From NCBI GenBank assembly GCA_035651955.1, contig DASRES010000040.1:1-64000 (forward strand): 64,000 nucleotides of DNA, in the 5' to 3' direction. The notes beneath the pieces are model-generated. The model saw only the letters and a list, made by a program, of their open reading frames with translations. It did no database searches and had not been told where the DNA came from. The DNA comes from Acidimicrobiia bacterium. GTDB lineage: Bacteria > Actinomycetota > Acidimicrobiia > IMCC26256 > JAMXLJ01. The translations under genes were made by a program, and so were the position numbers. Below, piece after piece: positions 1-9,046 of this stretch (the stretch's first letter is position 1; each line of letters opens with the position of its first letter).

Positions 1-2
1 GC

Positions 3-425
3 TACCGCGAGGCGGTCGCGGGCGTGCCCTCGTTCGCGCTGGCCGAGCGGCCCGACGGCGGGCCGTCGATGCTTGACGTCGTCGTGCACGTCCGCGAGAC
101 GCTGGAGCTGCTCGCCGCCGCGCTCGACGTCGCGCTCGACACCCACCACGCCCGGCTGCCCGACGTCGCGGCGGGTACGAGCGACGCGGGCGAGCTGGAC
201 CCGCGTGAGATCGGGCGCGAGCTCGACGCCCTGGACGACGCCGCGGCCGGCCTGGCTGCGCGTGGCAAGCGCACGTCGACGCTCGCGTGGGAGCGGACGT
301 TCGACGTCGACGGCGTGACGCGTCCGGTGATGTGGATCGTGCAGCACGCGGCCCACGAGGGCGCGCACCATCTGCGCGACCTCGCACGAATCCGCCGCGT
401 GGTCGCGCCGAGCGAGGACGACTGA
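3..425 (+). CDS. DinB-like metal-binding protein (5' end outside window)
   Basis: The reading frame is open from the first bases of the window and ends at TGA 423-425, so the N-terminus lies upstream. The C-terminal part carries the DinB-type pattern H-E-G-A-H-H-L-R-D followed by an Ile-containing helix. This matches the last helix of DinB/maleylpyruvate isomerase four-helix bundles, where histidines bind a divalent metal. An earlier helix has the V-V-V-H-V-R-E-T pattern that usually supplies another ligand. The protein is probably cytosolic and may use a low-molecular-weight thiol, but the substrate cannot be told. It converges with the minus-strand DUF1697 gene, 9 nt away. A GTG at 24 is not the natural start, because coding continues upstream of it. 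Confidence 0.65.
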   Translation, partial: YREAVAGVPSFALAERPDGGPSMLDVVVHVRETLELLAAALDVALDTHHARLPDVAAGTSDAGELDPREIGRELDALDDAAAGLAARGKRTSTLAWERTFDVDGVTRPVMWIVQHAAHEGAHHLRDLARIRRVVAPSEDD

Positions 426-434
426 CCGTTCCGG

Positions 435-971
435 TCAGGCCGTCAGCTCGAGCAGCTTCGCGACGGTGTTCCAGTTGCGCGCCGTCGCGGCGACGCCGAG
501 CCTCTTGTCCGACAACGTCTGCACGAGACGCGACCGGCCGACGCCACCGGGACACCACAGGTACAGCTCGCTCCCGACGAGCCGGAACCGTTCGGGTTCG
601 AGCGCGGCGGCATCGACGTCGTCGAGGCGGCCGCGTGCCGGCGGCCGCGCGAGGAAGCTCACGAGCACCTTCCCGGGCTCCCCGGCGGCCTCCTTCGCGA
701 ACGGGTTGCCGTCGACGATCGACGCGAGCTGCGCGTGCGTGCGGACCATGACCGCGACGTCGAGGCCGAGCTCCTCCCGCAAGCCGTCGGTGATGCGCGC
801 CGCGACCTTCGCAGGTGACGCCCGTCCTGCGCCGAAGACCGCGTTGCCGCTCTGGAGCAGCGTCTCGACGTCGGTGAAGCCGAGGCCCGCGAGCAGGTCG
901 CGCAGCGCGGGCATCGGAAGGCGGTTCTTCCGGCCGACGTTCACGCCGCGCAGCAGCGCCGCGCACCTCAC
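435..971 (-). CDS. DUF1697 family protein
   Basis: This encodes 178 aa beginning at GTG 971, which overlaps the prcA stop in the four bases GTGA (968-971). The N-terminus has the DUF1697 hallmark A-L-L-R-G-V-N-V-G followed by a basic stretch, then the L-Q-S-G-N-A-V-F motif, and the C-terminus ends with A-T-A-R-N-W-N-T-V. These are the three conserved blocks of the family, and the length is normal. The biochemical role of DUF1697 proteins is not established. The overlap implies translational coupling to the proteasome subunits, but I know of no functional link. A longer open frame upstream of 971 is only a shadow of prcA. Confidence 0.85.
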   Translation of the reverse strand: MRCAALLRGVNVGRKNRLPMPALRDLLAGLGFTDVETLLQSGNAVFGAGRASPAKVAARITDGLREELGLDVAVMVRTHAQLASIVDGNPFAKEAAGEPGKVLVSFLARPPARGRLDDVDAAALEPERFRLVGSELYLWCPGGVGRSRLVQTLSDKRLGVAATARNWNTVAKLLELTA

Positions 972-1657
972 GACGCGGCTTCGAGGATCCCTTCGAGCTC
1001 CGCGCCCTTGATCCGCCGGAACGCGCGTTGGCCGCGGGCCCGCTCGAGCGCGGCGACCTCGAGCTGGTCGGCCGCGAGGCGCTCCTCGTCGGAGCTCAGG
1101 ACCTTGGCGCCGAGGCGGATCGCGTCGGGCTCGCTGATGCCGGCCTCGTACTCGTCCCTCAGGGTCTGCGCGATCGTGTCGGCCTGGCCGCCGAGGACGG
1201 TGAAGCCCTCCTCGTCCATCACCGTGCCGTCGTACATGATGTGGAACAGCTCGTTGTCGCCGTCCGCTTCCGAGCTGACCTGGGCGACGAGGATCTCCAC
1301 CTCGTAGGGCTTCATCTCGTGGGTGAAGACCTGGCCGAGCGTCTGCGCGTACGCGTTCGCGAGCGAGTTCGCGGTCACGTCCTCCCGCGAGTACTGGTAG
1401 CCCTTCAAGTCGGCGAGGCGCACACCCGCGATCTTGAGCATCTGGAACTCGTTGTAGCGGCCGACGCCCGCGAACGCGATGCGGTCGTAGATCTCGCTGA
1501 TCTTGAACATCGTGCGCGACGCGTTCTCGGTGATGATGACGATGCCCTCTGCGCACTCGAGCGCGATGAGGCTCCGGCCGCGGGCGATGCCCTTCCGGGC
1601 GTAGTCGGCCCGGTCCTTCATCACCTGCTCGGGCGAGACGTAGAAGGGCATGCTCAC
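968..1657 (-). CDS. prcA: Proteasome alpha subunit
   Basis: PrcA forms the two outer rings of the actinobacterial 20S proteasome, which gate substrate entry and dock the Mpa/ARC ATPase. The 229-aa product begins with the typical alpha N-terminus (M-P-F-Y-V-S-P-E-Q) and contains the D-R-A-D-Y-A-R-K-G-I-A-R-G segment of the gating helix and H0. It lacks the N-terminal threonine of beta subunits, as expected. The start is either GTG 1657, overlapping the prcB stop by GTGA, or ATG 1651 two codons later. The order prcB-prcA is the standard actinobacterial arrangement. Translation is probably coupled to prcB. Confidence 0.96.
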   Translation of the reverse strand: MSMPFYVSPEQVMKDRADYARKGIARGRSLIALECAEGIVIITENASRTMFKISEIYDRIAFAGVGRYNEFQMLKIAGVRLADLKGYQYSREDVTANSLANAYAQTLGQVFTHEMKPYEVEILVAQVSSEADGDNELFHIMYDGTVMDEEGFTVLGGQADTIAQTLRDEYEAGISEPDAIRLGAKVLSSDEERLAADQLEVAALERARGQRAFRRIKGAELEGILEAAS

Positions 1658-2475
1658 AGCCCTGCTCCTTCCTCTCGCCCACCGATCTCCTCCTGGGCGC
1701 GCTGCGCGACGTCGTCGTCGTCGAGGAGATGGAAGCCGTCGCCGTCGATCACGGCGACGGTCGGGAAGATGCGCCGGACGAGGTCCGGGCCTCCGGTCGC
1801 GACGTCCTCGTCAGCCGCCGCGAACAGCGCGCGCAGCGCGAGGGCGACCGTCGCGCCCTGGTCCATCCCGTCGCGCCAGCCTGCCTTGATCCAGTTGCGG
1901 GCGTGCACGCTGCCGGACCCGTTGGCCTGGTAGTCGAGCTCCTCGTACTTCCCACCCGTCACGTCGAAGCTGTAGACGCGACCCCGCTGCCGGCGCTCGT
2001 CGAAGCCCGCGAAGAGCGGGACGACCGCGAAGCCCTGCATCGCCGCGGGGAGGTTCGCGCGGACGAGCTGCCCGAGCTGGTTCGCCTTGCCCTCGAGGCT
2101 GAGCGGCTCGCCCTCGACCTTCTCGTAGTGCTCGAGCTGGGTCTGGAAGAGGCGGACCATCTCGACGGCCGGCCCGGCCGCGCCCGCGATCGCGACGCCG
2201 GAGTGGTCGTCGGCGGGAAAGACCTTCTCGATCCGGCGGCTCGCGATCGTGTAGCCCGCGGTCGCGCGCCGGTCGCCGGCCATGACGACACCGCCCTCGA
2301 ACCGGACGGCGAGGACGGTCGTCGCGTGGGTGATCTCGAAGGGCGCGCCGCCCACGTGATCGATGTCGAGTGACGCGCCCGGGAGCGCGTGCGGGGCGAC
2401 GCGTCGCAGCAGGTCGGCGAACGAAGGGCCCGGATCGAGTCCGGGCCCGAAGAACGGCAACGACGGTTCGGTCAT
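1654..2475 (-). CDS. prcB: Proteasome beta subunit precursor
   Basis: This is the catalytic subunit of the 20S proteasome, which degrades pupylated proteins. The 273-aa precursor has a propeptide of about 51 residues ending in T-H-A; autocleavage would expose Thr52 (T-T-V-L-A-V-R-F). Relative to that threonine, Asp68 and Lys84 fall at mature positions 17 and 33, the conserved catalytic residues of N-terminal nucleophile proteases. Later blocks E-H-Y-E-K-V-E-G and A-T-G-G-P-D-L are typical of actinobacterial PrcB. It begins at ATG 2475 and has its own -10 hexamer 9 nt upstream, so prcBA can be transcribed separately from dop-pup. Confidence 0.97.
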   Translation of the reverse strand: MTEPSLPFFGPGLDPGPSFADLLRRVAPHALPGASLDIDHVGGAPFEITHATTVLAVRFEGGVVMAGDRRATAGYTIASRRIEKVFPADDHSGVAIAGAAGPAVEMVRLFQTQLEHYEKVEGEPLSLEGKANQLGQLVRANLPAAMQGFAVVPLFAGFDERRQRGRVYSFDVTGGKYEELDYQANGSGSVHARNWIKAGWRDGMDQGATVALALRALFAAADEDVATGGPDLVRRIFPTVAVIDGDGFHLLDDDDVAQRAQEEIGGREEGAGL

Positions 2476-2484
2476 CGACGAGCG

Positions 2485-2490
2485 AGCCTA
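2485..2490 (-). promoter_or_regulatory. -10 hexamer upstream of prcB
   Basis: On the minus strand TAGGCT ends 9 nt before the prcB ATG. The same hexamer precedes dop, glcD and other starts in this window. It would give a leader of only a few bases. No convincing -35 was identified. Confidence 0.5.
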
Positions 2491-2534
2491 CACGGACCCC
2501 GCGCGCACCAACTCCCTCACTCGTGACCGCGTCA

Positions 2535-2964
2535 CTACGCGAGCAGCTGTGTCGCGAGCGACGTACGGACGGCATTCAAGCGAGCGAGCCGCAGGTAGGC
2601 GATCGCGTTTCGAGGCGCCTGATGTCGTCGCTGAACTGCCCGAGTCCGCCGTTGCAGTTGAAGCAGAGGATCCCTCGAACGAAGCCTGTCGCGTGATCGT
2701 GGTCGACGTGTCGTGGGGCCGGTCGACCGCAGATTGCGCACTTGCCGCCCTGCTGCCTGATGAGACGATCGACCTCTTGCGCGCCGTCCCATACCGGCGT
2801 GTGAGGTGGTAGTGGCGGGCTCCCCCGTGAAGGCGCTGTCGCGACTCGCGACTACGCGCGTTGTCACACAGCTTGCGGTACGCCGCCAACCCGTCCTTGG
2901 TCCGCTTGTTGCGCGGGAACTCCTCGGGTGGCTTCCTCTCGCCGCAATCCGGGCAACGCTTCAT
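2535..2964 (-). pseudogene. Recombination endonuclease VII-like HNH nuclease, two frameshifts
   Basis: Three minus-strand frames must be joined to read this gene. Frame one starts at ATG 2964 with a zinc-ribbon N-terminus (M-K-R-C-P-D-C-G and a later C) and runs to R-R-Y-G near 2790. A second frame then encodes E-V-D-R-L-I, C-A-I-C-G-R, H-V-D-H-D-H-A-T-G and I-L-C-F-N-C-N, which are the treble-clef and HNH residues of endonuclease VII-type nucleases. Near 2609-2612 a third frame takes over (A-I-A-Y-L-R) and ends at TAG 2535. With two indels no full-length product is made. It lies between pup and prcB, both intact, so either a real pseudogene or local assembly error is possible. The GC content matches its neighbours. 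Confidence 0.75.
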
Positions 2965-3016
2965 GCTCGGAATCGTATGAGCGAGGTGTGACAACACCGG
3001 GTCCGGCCCGATTTGT

Positions 3017-3211
3017 CTACTCCCCTCCCTTTTGTACGTAGTTGCGAACGAACTCCTCTGCGTTTTCCTCGAGCACGGAGTCGATCTCGTCGAGGAGGTC
3101 GTCGAGCTCCTCCTTGATCTTCTCGCCCTGCTTGGGCGGGGCCTCCACCTCGGCGGCCTCGGCCTCGCGCTCCTTGGGCGCCGGCTTCTTCTTCTGCTCC
3201 CGTTCGGGCAT
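3017..3211 (-). CDS. pup: Prokaryotic ubiquitin-like protein Pup
   Basis: Pup is the small disordered tag ligated to target lysines by PafA and recognised by the coiled coils of Mpa. The 64-aa product has a charged N-terminal half, then the coiled-coil-forming segment with the pattern [15 protein letters not shown], and ends Y-V-Q-K-G-G-E. The last codon is GAG, so the C-terminus is already Gly-Gly-Glu and no Dop deamidation is needed before ligation, unlike the Gly-Gly-Gln form of mycobacteria. A strong GAGGAGG ribosome site precedes the ATG, and it lies 34 nt downstream of dop. Confidence 0.97.
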   Translation of the reverse strand: MPEREQKKKPAPKEREAEAAEVEAPPKQGEKIKEELDDLLDEIDSVLEENAEEFVRNYVQKGGE

Positions 3212-3245
3212 CAGGATCCTCCTCGGCGGCGTCCTGCGCGCCGCC

Positions 3246-4733
3246 TCACGACGCGAGCCGGGCGACGAGCTCGGCCGGCGTCGTGCACTCCTCGAACAAC
3301 GCTTCCACGTGGGCCCTGCTTCCGCGCAGCGGCTCCATCATCGGGATCCGCCGCAGCGGGTCGGATCCGACGTCGAGGATCAGGCTGTCCCAGTTGGCCG
3401 CGACGATCGCGTCCGCCCAGCGGGCCAGGCATCGGCCCCGGAAGAACGCGCGCGTGCTGCCCGGGGGCTCGGTCATCGCCTCGACGACGTCGTCCTCGTC
3501 GACCAGGCGCTCGACCTTCCCGGCCCGCACGAGCTTCTCGTAGAGCGACCGCTCGGGTCGGATGTCGTGGTACTGGAGGTCCAGCAACGACAGCTTCGGA
3601 TCGTCCCAGCTGATGCCGTCGCGCTCGACGTATGCGCGGAGCAGCTCGAGCTTCGTCACCCAGTCGAGCTGACCCTCGAGCGCCGCCGGGTCGCGCTCGA
3701 GCGCGCCGAGCACCGTCTCCCACCGGTCGAGGACCATCCCGCCGACGGTCTCGCCGCCGCACGCCTCGAGGCCGGTCTCGTCCGCGTACTTGCGCGCCAG
3801 CCGGAGGAACTCGTACTGGAGCTCGACAGCGGTGCACGTGCCGCCCTCGGCGAGCTCGATCGTGGCGCGACACGTCGGATCGTGCGACACGACGCGGATC
3901 GCGGCGACCGGCCCGACGACGGAGAGGTCCTTGTCGACGAAGTCGTCCTCGATGAGCGCGAGGACGATCGCGGTCGTCCCGACCTTCAGGAACGTCGCGA
4001 CCTCGCAGAGGTTCGCGTCACCCGCGATGACGTGCAGCCGCCGGTACTTCTGCGGATCGGCGTGCGGCTCGTCGCGCGTGTTGACGATCGGGCGCTTGAG
4101 CGTCGTCTCGAGGCCCACCTCCTCCTCGAAGAAGTCCGCCCGCTGGCTGATCTGGAAGTCGACGGCGTTGGCGCCGTTCTCCGCGCCTACCTTGCCGGCG
4201 CCCGTGAAGATCTGCCGCGTCACGAACCACGGGAGCAGGTGACGCACGAGCGACGCGAACGGCAGCGAGCGGTCCACCAGATAGTTCTCGTGGCACCCGT
4301 ACGAGTTGCCCTTGCCGTCCGAGTTGTTCTTGTAGACGACGATCTCCTGCCCCGCGGGGAGCAGCCTGCGTGCAGCCTTCATCGAGCGCGACAGGACGCG
4401 CTCCCCCGCCTTGTCCGCGCAGACGAGCTCCAGCGCGTCCGCGCACTCCGGCGTCGAGTACTCGGGATGCGCGTGGTCGACGTAGTAACGCGCGCCGTTG
4501 GTCAAGACCGTGTTGACGAGGTGGGTCTCGACCTCGGGCGGTGCGGCGCCGTCGCGCGCGAACCCGCGCGCGTCGCGACCGGGCGACTCGTCGTCGAAGT
4601 CCCACCCGATCTTGCGGTGCTCGACGTAGCCGTTGATGAGCATCGACGACGCGAGGACCGGGTTCGCGTCCGCGGCACCGCGCAGCGCGACCCCGTACTC
4701 GGTCTCGACTCCACAGACCTTCGGCACGGCCAC
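3246..4733 (-). CDS. dop: Pup depupylase/deamidase Dop
   Basis: Dop removes Pup from substrates and, where Pup ends in Gln, deamidates it. The 495-aa protein starts with C-G-V-E-T-E-Y-G, the glutamine-synthetase-like nucleotide and metal site. It also has [27 protein letters not shown] and N-T-R-D-E-P-H-A-D. It is Dop rather than PafA because it has the W-D-F-D-D-E-S-P loop segment and a Dop-like C-terminal region. As Pup here already ends in Glu, its main job should be depupylation. The start is GTG 4733, placed 6 nt after a -10 hexamer. No pafA lies within the window. Confidence 0.95.
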   Translation of the reverse strand: MAVPKVCGVETEYGVALRGAADANPVLASSMLINGYVEHRKIGWDFDDESPGRDARGFARDGAAPPEVETHLVNTVLTNGARYYVDHAHPEYSTPECADALELVCADKAGERVLSRSMKAARRLLPAGQEIVVYKNNSDGKGNSYGCHENYLVDRSLPFASLVRHLLPWFVTRQIFTGAGKVGAENGANAVDFQISQRADFFEEEVGLETTLKRPIVNTRDEPHADPQKYRRLHVIAGDANLCEVATFLKVGTTAIVLALIEDDFVDKDLSVVGPVAAIRVVSHDPTCRATIELAEGGTCTAVELQYEFLRLARKYADETGLEACGGETVGGMVLDRWETVLGALERDPAALEGQLDWVTKLELLRAYVERDGISWDDPKLSLLDLQYHDIRPERSLYEKLVRAGKVERLVDEDDVVEAMTEPPGSTRAFFRGRCLARWADAIVAANWDSLILDVGSDPLRRIPMMEPLRGSRAHVEALFEECTTPAELVARLAS

Positions 4734-4739
4734 GGGCCG

Positions 4740-4745
4740 AGCCTA
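4740..4745 (-). promoter_or_regulatory. -10 hexamer giving a leaderless dop mRNA
   Basis: The minus strand reads TAGGCT, six bases, then the GTG start of dop. With transcription starting about 6-8 nt after the -10, the message would begin at or beside the start codon. This supports GTG 4733 as the start and a dop-pup transcript separate from mpa. Confidence 0.6.
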
Positions 4746-4841
4746 CCCGGCGCACTCACGACCACATGACCGCTTGCGCCTCCCGTTGGAAGAGCTACCT
4801 CCAATGTAAGGAGCTGTTGGCGGCCACAGCGGCGAGCGTCC

Positions 4842-4864
4842 GCGGGCCGGGTATCCCGGCCCGC
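4842..4864 (-). terminator. Terminator hairpin after the ceramidase-like gene
   Basis: A perfect 10-bp stem (GCGGGCCGGG paired with CCCGGCCCGC) encloses a 3-nt loop, 10 nt past the stop of the minus-strand gene ending at 4875. No T-tract follows, which is common in high-GC actinobacteria. It separates that gene from dop. Confidence 0.6.
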
Positions 4865-4874
4865 AGCGAGCGCG

Positions 4875-6899
4875 TCAGACAGGATCGAACACATCGAGCC
4901 AGAAACGGTGGCCGTGGTCGTCGATCACGCCTCTCGTCTGCGTCGACGCGTGCGGCTCGGGGCGACCGCGCAGGTCCATCCACCGCCACTCGTCGCCGTC
5001 GACGCGGATGGTCCGGTTCCCGGACCGCACCGCGACCGCGCTCCCCCCGGGAGCTGGATGGAAGACGTTGCCGGGACCGGTGCACGCCTGCCCGCCGTCA
5101 CCGAGCGGGCTGCGGTGCAGCGATCCGTCGCGCCACACGTAGCGCCCTGTGACGATCTGCGCGTCGGCCGGCGGCCCCGGGAGCAACGCGGCGAGCTGCG
5201 CGGTCACGACGTCTCCCGCGCTCGCGGACGCGGCCTCGGCGTCGTCGGAGTGCGCGCAGCCGAATCGGTCGTGGTCGTCGGGGACGTTCAAGGAGGTCGG
5301 CACACCGACTGCGTTCGTGCTCGAGAAGATGTAGCCGATCATGTCGTCGCCGAGCCCGACGACGAAGCGCCACGGCTGCGACATCTGCGCCATGATCCAG
5401 TTCGGCACCGGCGTGGTCCCCGGGATCGCGAGGTCGTCCGGTCCCGAGAAGTCCCGTGCGTAGGTGAACGGGAACACCTCGCCGGGTCCCGTCACGAACT
5501 CGCCGTCTCCGATGCGCAACCAGGCGACATCGGTCAGGAACTCGTTCCCGACACCGCCGATCGTCGCGCCGTTCGCGGCGCGGTCGAGCCGCTTCCCGTC
5601 GAGGTACGCGTCCTTCCCGTTGATCACGCCGATCGCGCTCCCGAACGCGAACAGCGCGTTGTCGAGGTGCACGAAGAACGACTTCGTCGCGATGGCGACC
5701 ACACCGGTACGCGAATACGCACCGCGGTCGAGCGCGCGCTCGGCCCACGTCGCGATCCGCTCGCCGCGCGCCTTCGTGGAGAGCAGGTACCCGTACGGCA
5801 CGCGCGTCGTGTCGGTTCGGTAGATCGTGCGGCAACCACCGTTGCCCTGTGAGCTGTACACACCGACCGGCGTGAGGTCGCGTGCTGTCGGGTACACCTG
5901 CGGCATCTCGACGGATCCGACGGATCCGGCGACGGTCATCGCCATGCCGCCGTAGCGCGCCTCGAGCGCGCGGCGCGCGAAGTTGTGCCAGTCCGACGAG
6001 AGGTGCAGCCTGTCCTGCGCGTCGGACGAGAAGCCGAGCTCCTCGGCGTGGATGCCGTAGTTGACGAGCGTGACGATCGGCCGGCCGCGCAGGTCGCGCG
6101 CCTGCATGACCCCGATCTGCTCGTCCGCGTAGAACGGATACGACGACCAGCACGTCGTCATGTCGTCGGGACGGATCTGCCCGAAGCGCAGCGTCGCCGG
6201 CCGCACGCGCGACGCGGCCTGCTCGATGCTCTGCGCGGTGCGCGTGATCAGGTACTCGACGTAGAACGGGTCGGTTCCCGACGTCGTCTCGTCGGGACCG
6301 GAGATGCCGATGGTGTCGGGTGCCGACTCGTCGTGCGTGGAGCTGAACACCATGCCGTCGAGCCCGCGCACGCCGTCCGCCGCGACCTTCGCGCGCACCC
6401 GGTCCCAGATCTCCTTGAACACGCCCTCGTTGTCGACGCTCGTCAACGCGACGGTCTTCCCGCGGGAGGACACGACGACCGTGCGGGCCCAGATCGGGTC
6501 GAGCACCGCGGTCGGCTGGCGGTCGCAGCAGTCGCCGCCGCCGAGGTAGATGCCGTCCCACCGCCCGTCCGGCGGTGCGACAGTGCCGTCCGCACGTGGC
6601 GTCGGGCAGTCGAGGAACGGCTCACCGACGTCGTAGTGACCGTTGCCGTTCGTGTCGGTGTACGGCTCCTCGAGCGACAGCAGGTGCGGCCCGTGGAACG
6701 CGGACGCGCCCGCGCACGCAGCGGGGTTCGGCACCCCGGACGACGCGAGCGGGGGTGTGACGTCCACCGCAGCGGCACCGGCGCGGACCACTGCCGCACC
6801 GTGCGCGCCGCGGTCGTGCACGTCGTCGGCGGATGCCGGCAATGCACCCGCCACCAACGCGACGGCGACGACCACGATCAACGCAACGCGCTTCGCCAT
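4875..6899 (-). CDS. Secreted neutral/alkaline ceramidase-like hydrolase
   Basis: The 674-aa product has a clear signal peptide: basic M-A-K-R, a hydrophobic core, and A-S-A before Asp25. The mature N-terminus contains A-A-A-V-D-V-T-P-P, the start motif of neutral ceramidase N-terminal domains. Later blocks also resemble that fold: S-S-T-H-D-E-S-A-P (compare S-x-T-H-x-H-S-x-P), N-Y-G-I-H-A-E-E-L-G, and L-S-S-D-W-H-N-F with A-G-S-V-G-S-V. An aspartate-rich D-T-N-G-N-G-H-Y-D loop near residues 82-90 looks like an EF-hand-type calcium site. It probably hydrolyses an extracellular amide or ester, but the substrate is unproven. It sits between mpa and dop, 37 nt after mpa, an unusual place for such a gene. 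Confidence 0.7.
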   Translation of the reverse strand: MAKRVALIVVVAVALVAGALPASADDVHDRGAHGAAVVRAGAAAVDVTPPLASSGVPNPAACAGASAFHGPHLLSLEEPYTDTNGNGHYDVGEPFLDCPTPRADGTVAPPDGRWDGIYLGGGDCCDRQPTAVLDPIWARTVVVSSRGKTVALTSVDNEGVFKEIWDRVRAKVAADGVRGLDGMVFSSTHDESAPDTIGISGPDETTSGTDPFYVEYLITRTAQSIEQAASRVRPATLRFGQIRPDDMTTCWSSYPFYADEQIGVMQARDLRGRPIVTLVNYGIHAEELGFSSDAQDRLHLSSDWHNFARRALEARYGGMAMTVAGSVGSVEMPQVYPTARDLTPVGVYSSQGNGGCRTIYRTDTTRVPYGYLLSTKARGERIATWAERALDRGAYSRTGVVAIATKSFFVHLDNALFAFGSAIGVINGKDAYLDGKRLDRAANGATIGGVGNEFLTDVAWLRIGDGEFVTGPGEVFPFTYARDFSGPDDLAIPGTTPVPNWIMAQMSQPWRFVVGLGDDMIGYIFSSTNAVGVPTSLNVPDDHDRFGCAHSDDAEAASASAGDVVTAQLAALLPGPPADAQIVTGRYVWRDGSLHRSPLGDGGQACTGPGNVFHPAPGGSAVAVRSGNRTIRVDGDEWRWMDLRGRPEPHASTQTRGVIDDHGHRFWLDVFDPV

Positions 6900-6936
6900 A
6901 CCCGCGGACGTTACGGCCGCGTCGCGGAACGCGCTA

Positions 6937-8694
6937 CTACAGGTACTGCCCGGTGGTGACGCGCTCGATCTGGCGGCCGCCGGCCTCGGTGTCGCCCTCG
7001 GACATCAGCGTGCGGACGTAGACGATCCGCTCGCCCTTCTTGCCCGAGATCTTCGCCCAGTCGTCGGGGTTGGTCGTGTTCGGCAGGTCCTCGTGCTCGC
7101 GGAACTCCTGCTTGATGGAGTCGAGCAGGTCCTGCGTGCAGATCCCCTTCGCGCCGCCGTTGATCTGGCGCTTGATCGACAGCTTCTTCGCGCGCCGCAC
7201 GATGTTCTCGATCATGGCGCCCGACGAGAAGTCCTTGAAGAACAGGACCTCCTTGTCACCGTTCTGGTACGTGACCTCGAGGAACCGGTTGTCGTCGTCG
7301 GTGGAGTACATGAGCGCGACCGCGTCGTCGATCATCTTCGCAACGGCCTTCTCGCTCTTGCCGCCGGCGCGCTTCACCTCGTCGGGCGCGATCGGCAACG
7401 ACGCGACGAGGTACCGGGCGAAGATCTGCTTCGCGCTCGCGTCGTCCGGACGCTCGATCTTGATCTTCACGTCGAGCCGGCCGGGACGCAGGATCGCGGG
7501 GTCGATGAGGTCCTCGCGGTTCGACGCGCCGATCACGATCACGTTCTTCAGGCTCTCGACGCCGTCGATCTCGGCGAGGAGCTGCGGGACGATCGTGCTC
7601 TCGATGTCCGACGAGATGCCGGTGCCGCGCGTGCGGAACAGCGAGTCCATCTCGTCGAAGAACACGATGACGGGCACGCCTTCCTCGGACTTCTCGCGCG
7701 CGCGCTGGAAGATCAGGCGGATCTGGCGCTCCGTCTCGCCGACGTACTTGTTCAGGAGCTCCGGCCCCTTGATGTTCAAGAAGTACGAGCGCGTCCTCGC
7801 GTTGCCGGTCTTCTCCGCGACGCGCTTTGCGAGCGAGTTCGCGACCGCCTTCGCGATCAGCGTCTTGCCGCAGCCGGGCGGGCCGTACAGCAGGATGCCC
7901 TTGGGCGGTTGCAGGTCGTGCTCGGAGAACAGGTCCGCGTAGAGGTACGGGAGCTCGACCGCGTCCTGGATCTGGTCGATCTGGTCGTCGAGACCGCCGA
8001 CGTCGTCGTAGGTGACGTCCGGGACCTCCTCGAGGATGAGCTCCTCGACCTCGGGACGCGGGAGTCGCTCGACGAGCAAACCGGAGCGCGTCTCCATCAG
8101 CAGGTGGTCGCCTGCGCGCAGCCGGTGCCCGATGAGCGGGTCGGCCAGCTCGCAGACACGCTCCTCGTCGGCGCGCCCGACGACGAGCGCACGCGCCCCG
8201 TCGCCGAGGAGCTCCTTGAACGTCACGACCTCGCCGGCGAGCTCGGGGCCCCGGGCGAGCACCACGTTGAGCGACTCGTTCAGCACGACCTCCTGGCCGC
8301 GCTGCAGCTCGGTGACGTCGAGCTCGGGGTGGACCGCGACGCGCATCTTGCGGCCCGCGGTGAAGATGTCGACGGTGCCGTCGTCGTTCAGCGCGAGGAA
8401 CGTGCCGTACGCGGACGGCGGCATCGTGAGCTTCTCGACCTCCTCGCGCAGCGCGGCGATGTGCTCGCGCGCCTCGCGCAGGGTCGCGGACAGCTTCTCG
8501 TTCTGCGAGACCGCCTGGGCGAGCTGGCCCTTGGTCTCGAGCAGCCGCTCCTCGAGGGTCCGGACGCGCTTGGGCGCGTCCTGGAGGCGGCGGCGCAGGA
8601 CCACGACCTCTTCCTCCAGCGTCTTGATCTGCGCCTGGAGGTCGTCGACCTGACGCTCGTACTCGTCGAGGCGTCGCTCGTGCTCCGAAGCCAC
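6937..8694 (-). CDS. mpa: Proteasomal AAA ATPase Mpa/ARC
   Basis: Mpa captures Pup with N-terminal coiled coils, unfolds the substrate and feeds it to the 20S proteasome. With the GTG at 8694 the protein has 585 aa, close to mycobacterial Mpa. Residues 1-90 form the coiled coil, followed by OB domains to about 225. The AAA domain has Walker A G-P-P-G-C-G-K-T (271-278) and Walker B F-F-D-E (345-348). The C-terminus is G-Q-Y-L, the tail that docks into pockets of the PrcA ring. The start was chosen because a strong ribosome site (8703-8713) lies 8 nt upstream; the frame stays open to 8787, but without support. Confidence 0.97.
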   Translation of the reverse strand: MASEHERRLDEYERQVDDLQAQIKTLEEEVVVLRRRLQDAPKRVRTLEERLLETKGQLAQAVSQNEKLSATLREAREHIAALREEVEKLTMPPSAYGTFLALNDDGTVDIFTAGRKMRVAVHPELDVTELQRGQEVVLNESLNVVLARGPELAGEVVTFKELLGDGARALVVGRADEERVCELADPLIGHRLRAGDHLLMETRSGLLVERLPRPEVEELILEEVPDVTYDDVGGLDDQIDQIQDAVELPYLYADLFSEHDLQPPKGILLYGPPGCGKTLIAKAVANSLAKRVAEKTGNARTRSYFLNIKGPELLNKYVGETERQIRLIFQRAREKSEEGVPVIVFFDEMDSLFRTRGTGISSDIESTIVPQLLAEIDGVESLKNVIVIGASNREDLIDPAILRPGRLDVKIKIERPDDASAKQIFARYLVASLPIAPDEVKRAGGKSEKAVAKMIDDAVALMYSTDDDNRFLEVTYQNGDKEVLFFKDFSSGAMIENIVRRAKKLSIKRQINGGAKGICTQDLLDSIKQEFREHEDLPNTTNPDDWAKISGKKGERIVYVRTLMSEGDTEAGGRQIERVTTGQYL

Positions 8695-9046
8695 GATGAC
8701 CACCTCCTCCCCTCTGCCCGGGACGGGGGGTCGCCCGGACGCCGTTCCCGCGCACCTTACCCACCCTCTCGGCGAGCCGGTGCGCATTTACCCCATGGCT
8801 GCTTGATAAATTGACGGTACGCGAGTGGCGCCCCTAGCCTGCCGGGAACACCCGTCACGCGTGCGGCGTCGCCCGCCTCCGGCGATCGATCTGCCGGAGA
8901 CCCATCGGTACGGCTCGACCGGCGACGCCCTTCGAGCGATCCGTTGCCACGATTCGGTTCGAGAACGGGCCCGGCCTGCCGATCGGACGGGTCGGAACCG
9001 GTTCGTCATGACAGTGTCGGCATCTGCCACCGAGAAGTGAGGGCAA
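8695..9046. other. Divergent intergenic region between mpa and the ferredoxin gene
   Basis: About 350 nt without a credible gene; short open frames here lack ribosome sites and family features. It must hold the mpa promoter (leftward) and the ferredoxin promoter (rightward). A possible rightward promoter is TTGACG at 8811-8816 with TAGCCT at 8835-8840, spaced 18 nt, but it is over 200 nt from the ferredoxin start. The stretch 8790-8815 is locally AT-rich against the rest. No riboswitch or tRNA was recognised. Confidence 0.4.
8703..8713 (-). promoter_or_regulatory. Ribosome binding site that sets the mpa start
   Basis: The minus strand reads AGGGGAGGAGG, the strongest Shine-Dalgarno in the neighbourhood, 8 nt before GTG 8694. 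A second in-frame GTG at 8700 is too close to it to be used well. Confidence 0.6.

Noticed and set aside
435-1682. One 415-aa protein on the minus strand
   Set aside because: Its N-terminal half is an out-of-frame reading of prcA, rich in Arg and Gly; only the DUF1697 part from GTG 971 has family motifs.
3246-4733. Pup ligase PafA
   Set aside because: The W-D-F-D-D-E-S-P loop segment and C-terminal region match Dop; PafA lacks that loop.
4766-5152. Plus-strand gene opposite the ceramidase-like C-terminus
   Set aside because: Arg-rich shadow frame with no family features, antisense to a well-supported gene.
6643-8814. Plus-strand frame of about 720 codons over mpa
   Set aside because: It is the complement of the mpa reading frame, with no recognisable domain; mpa itself is beyond doubt.
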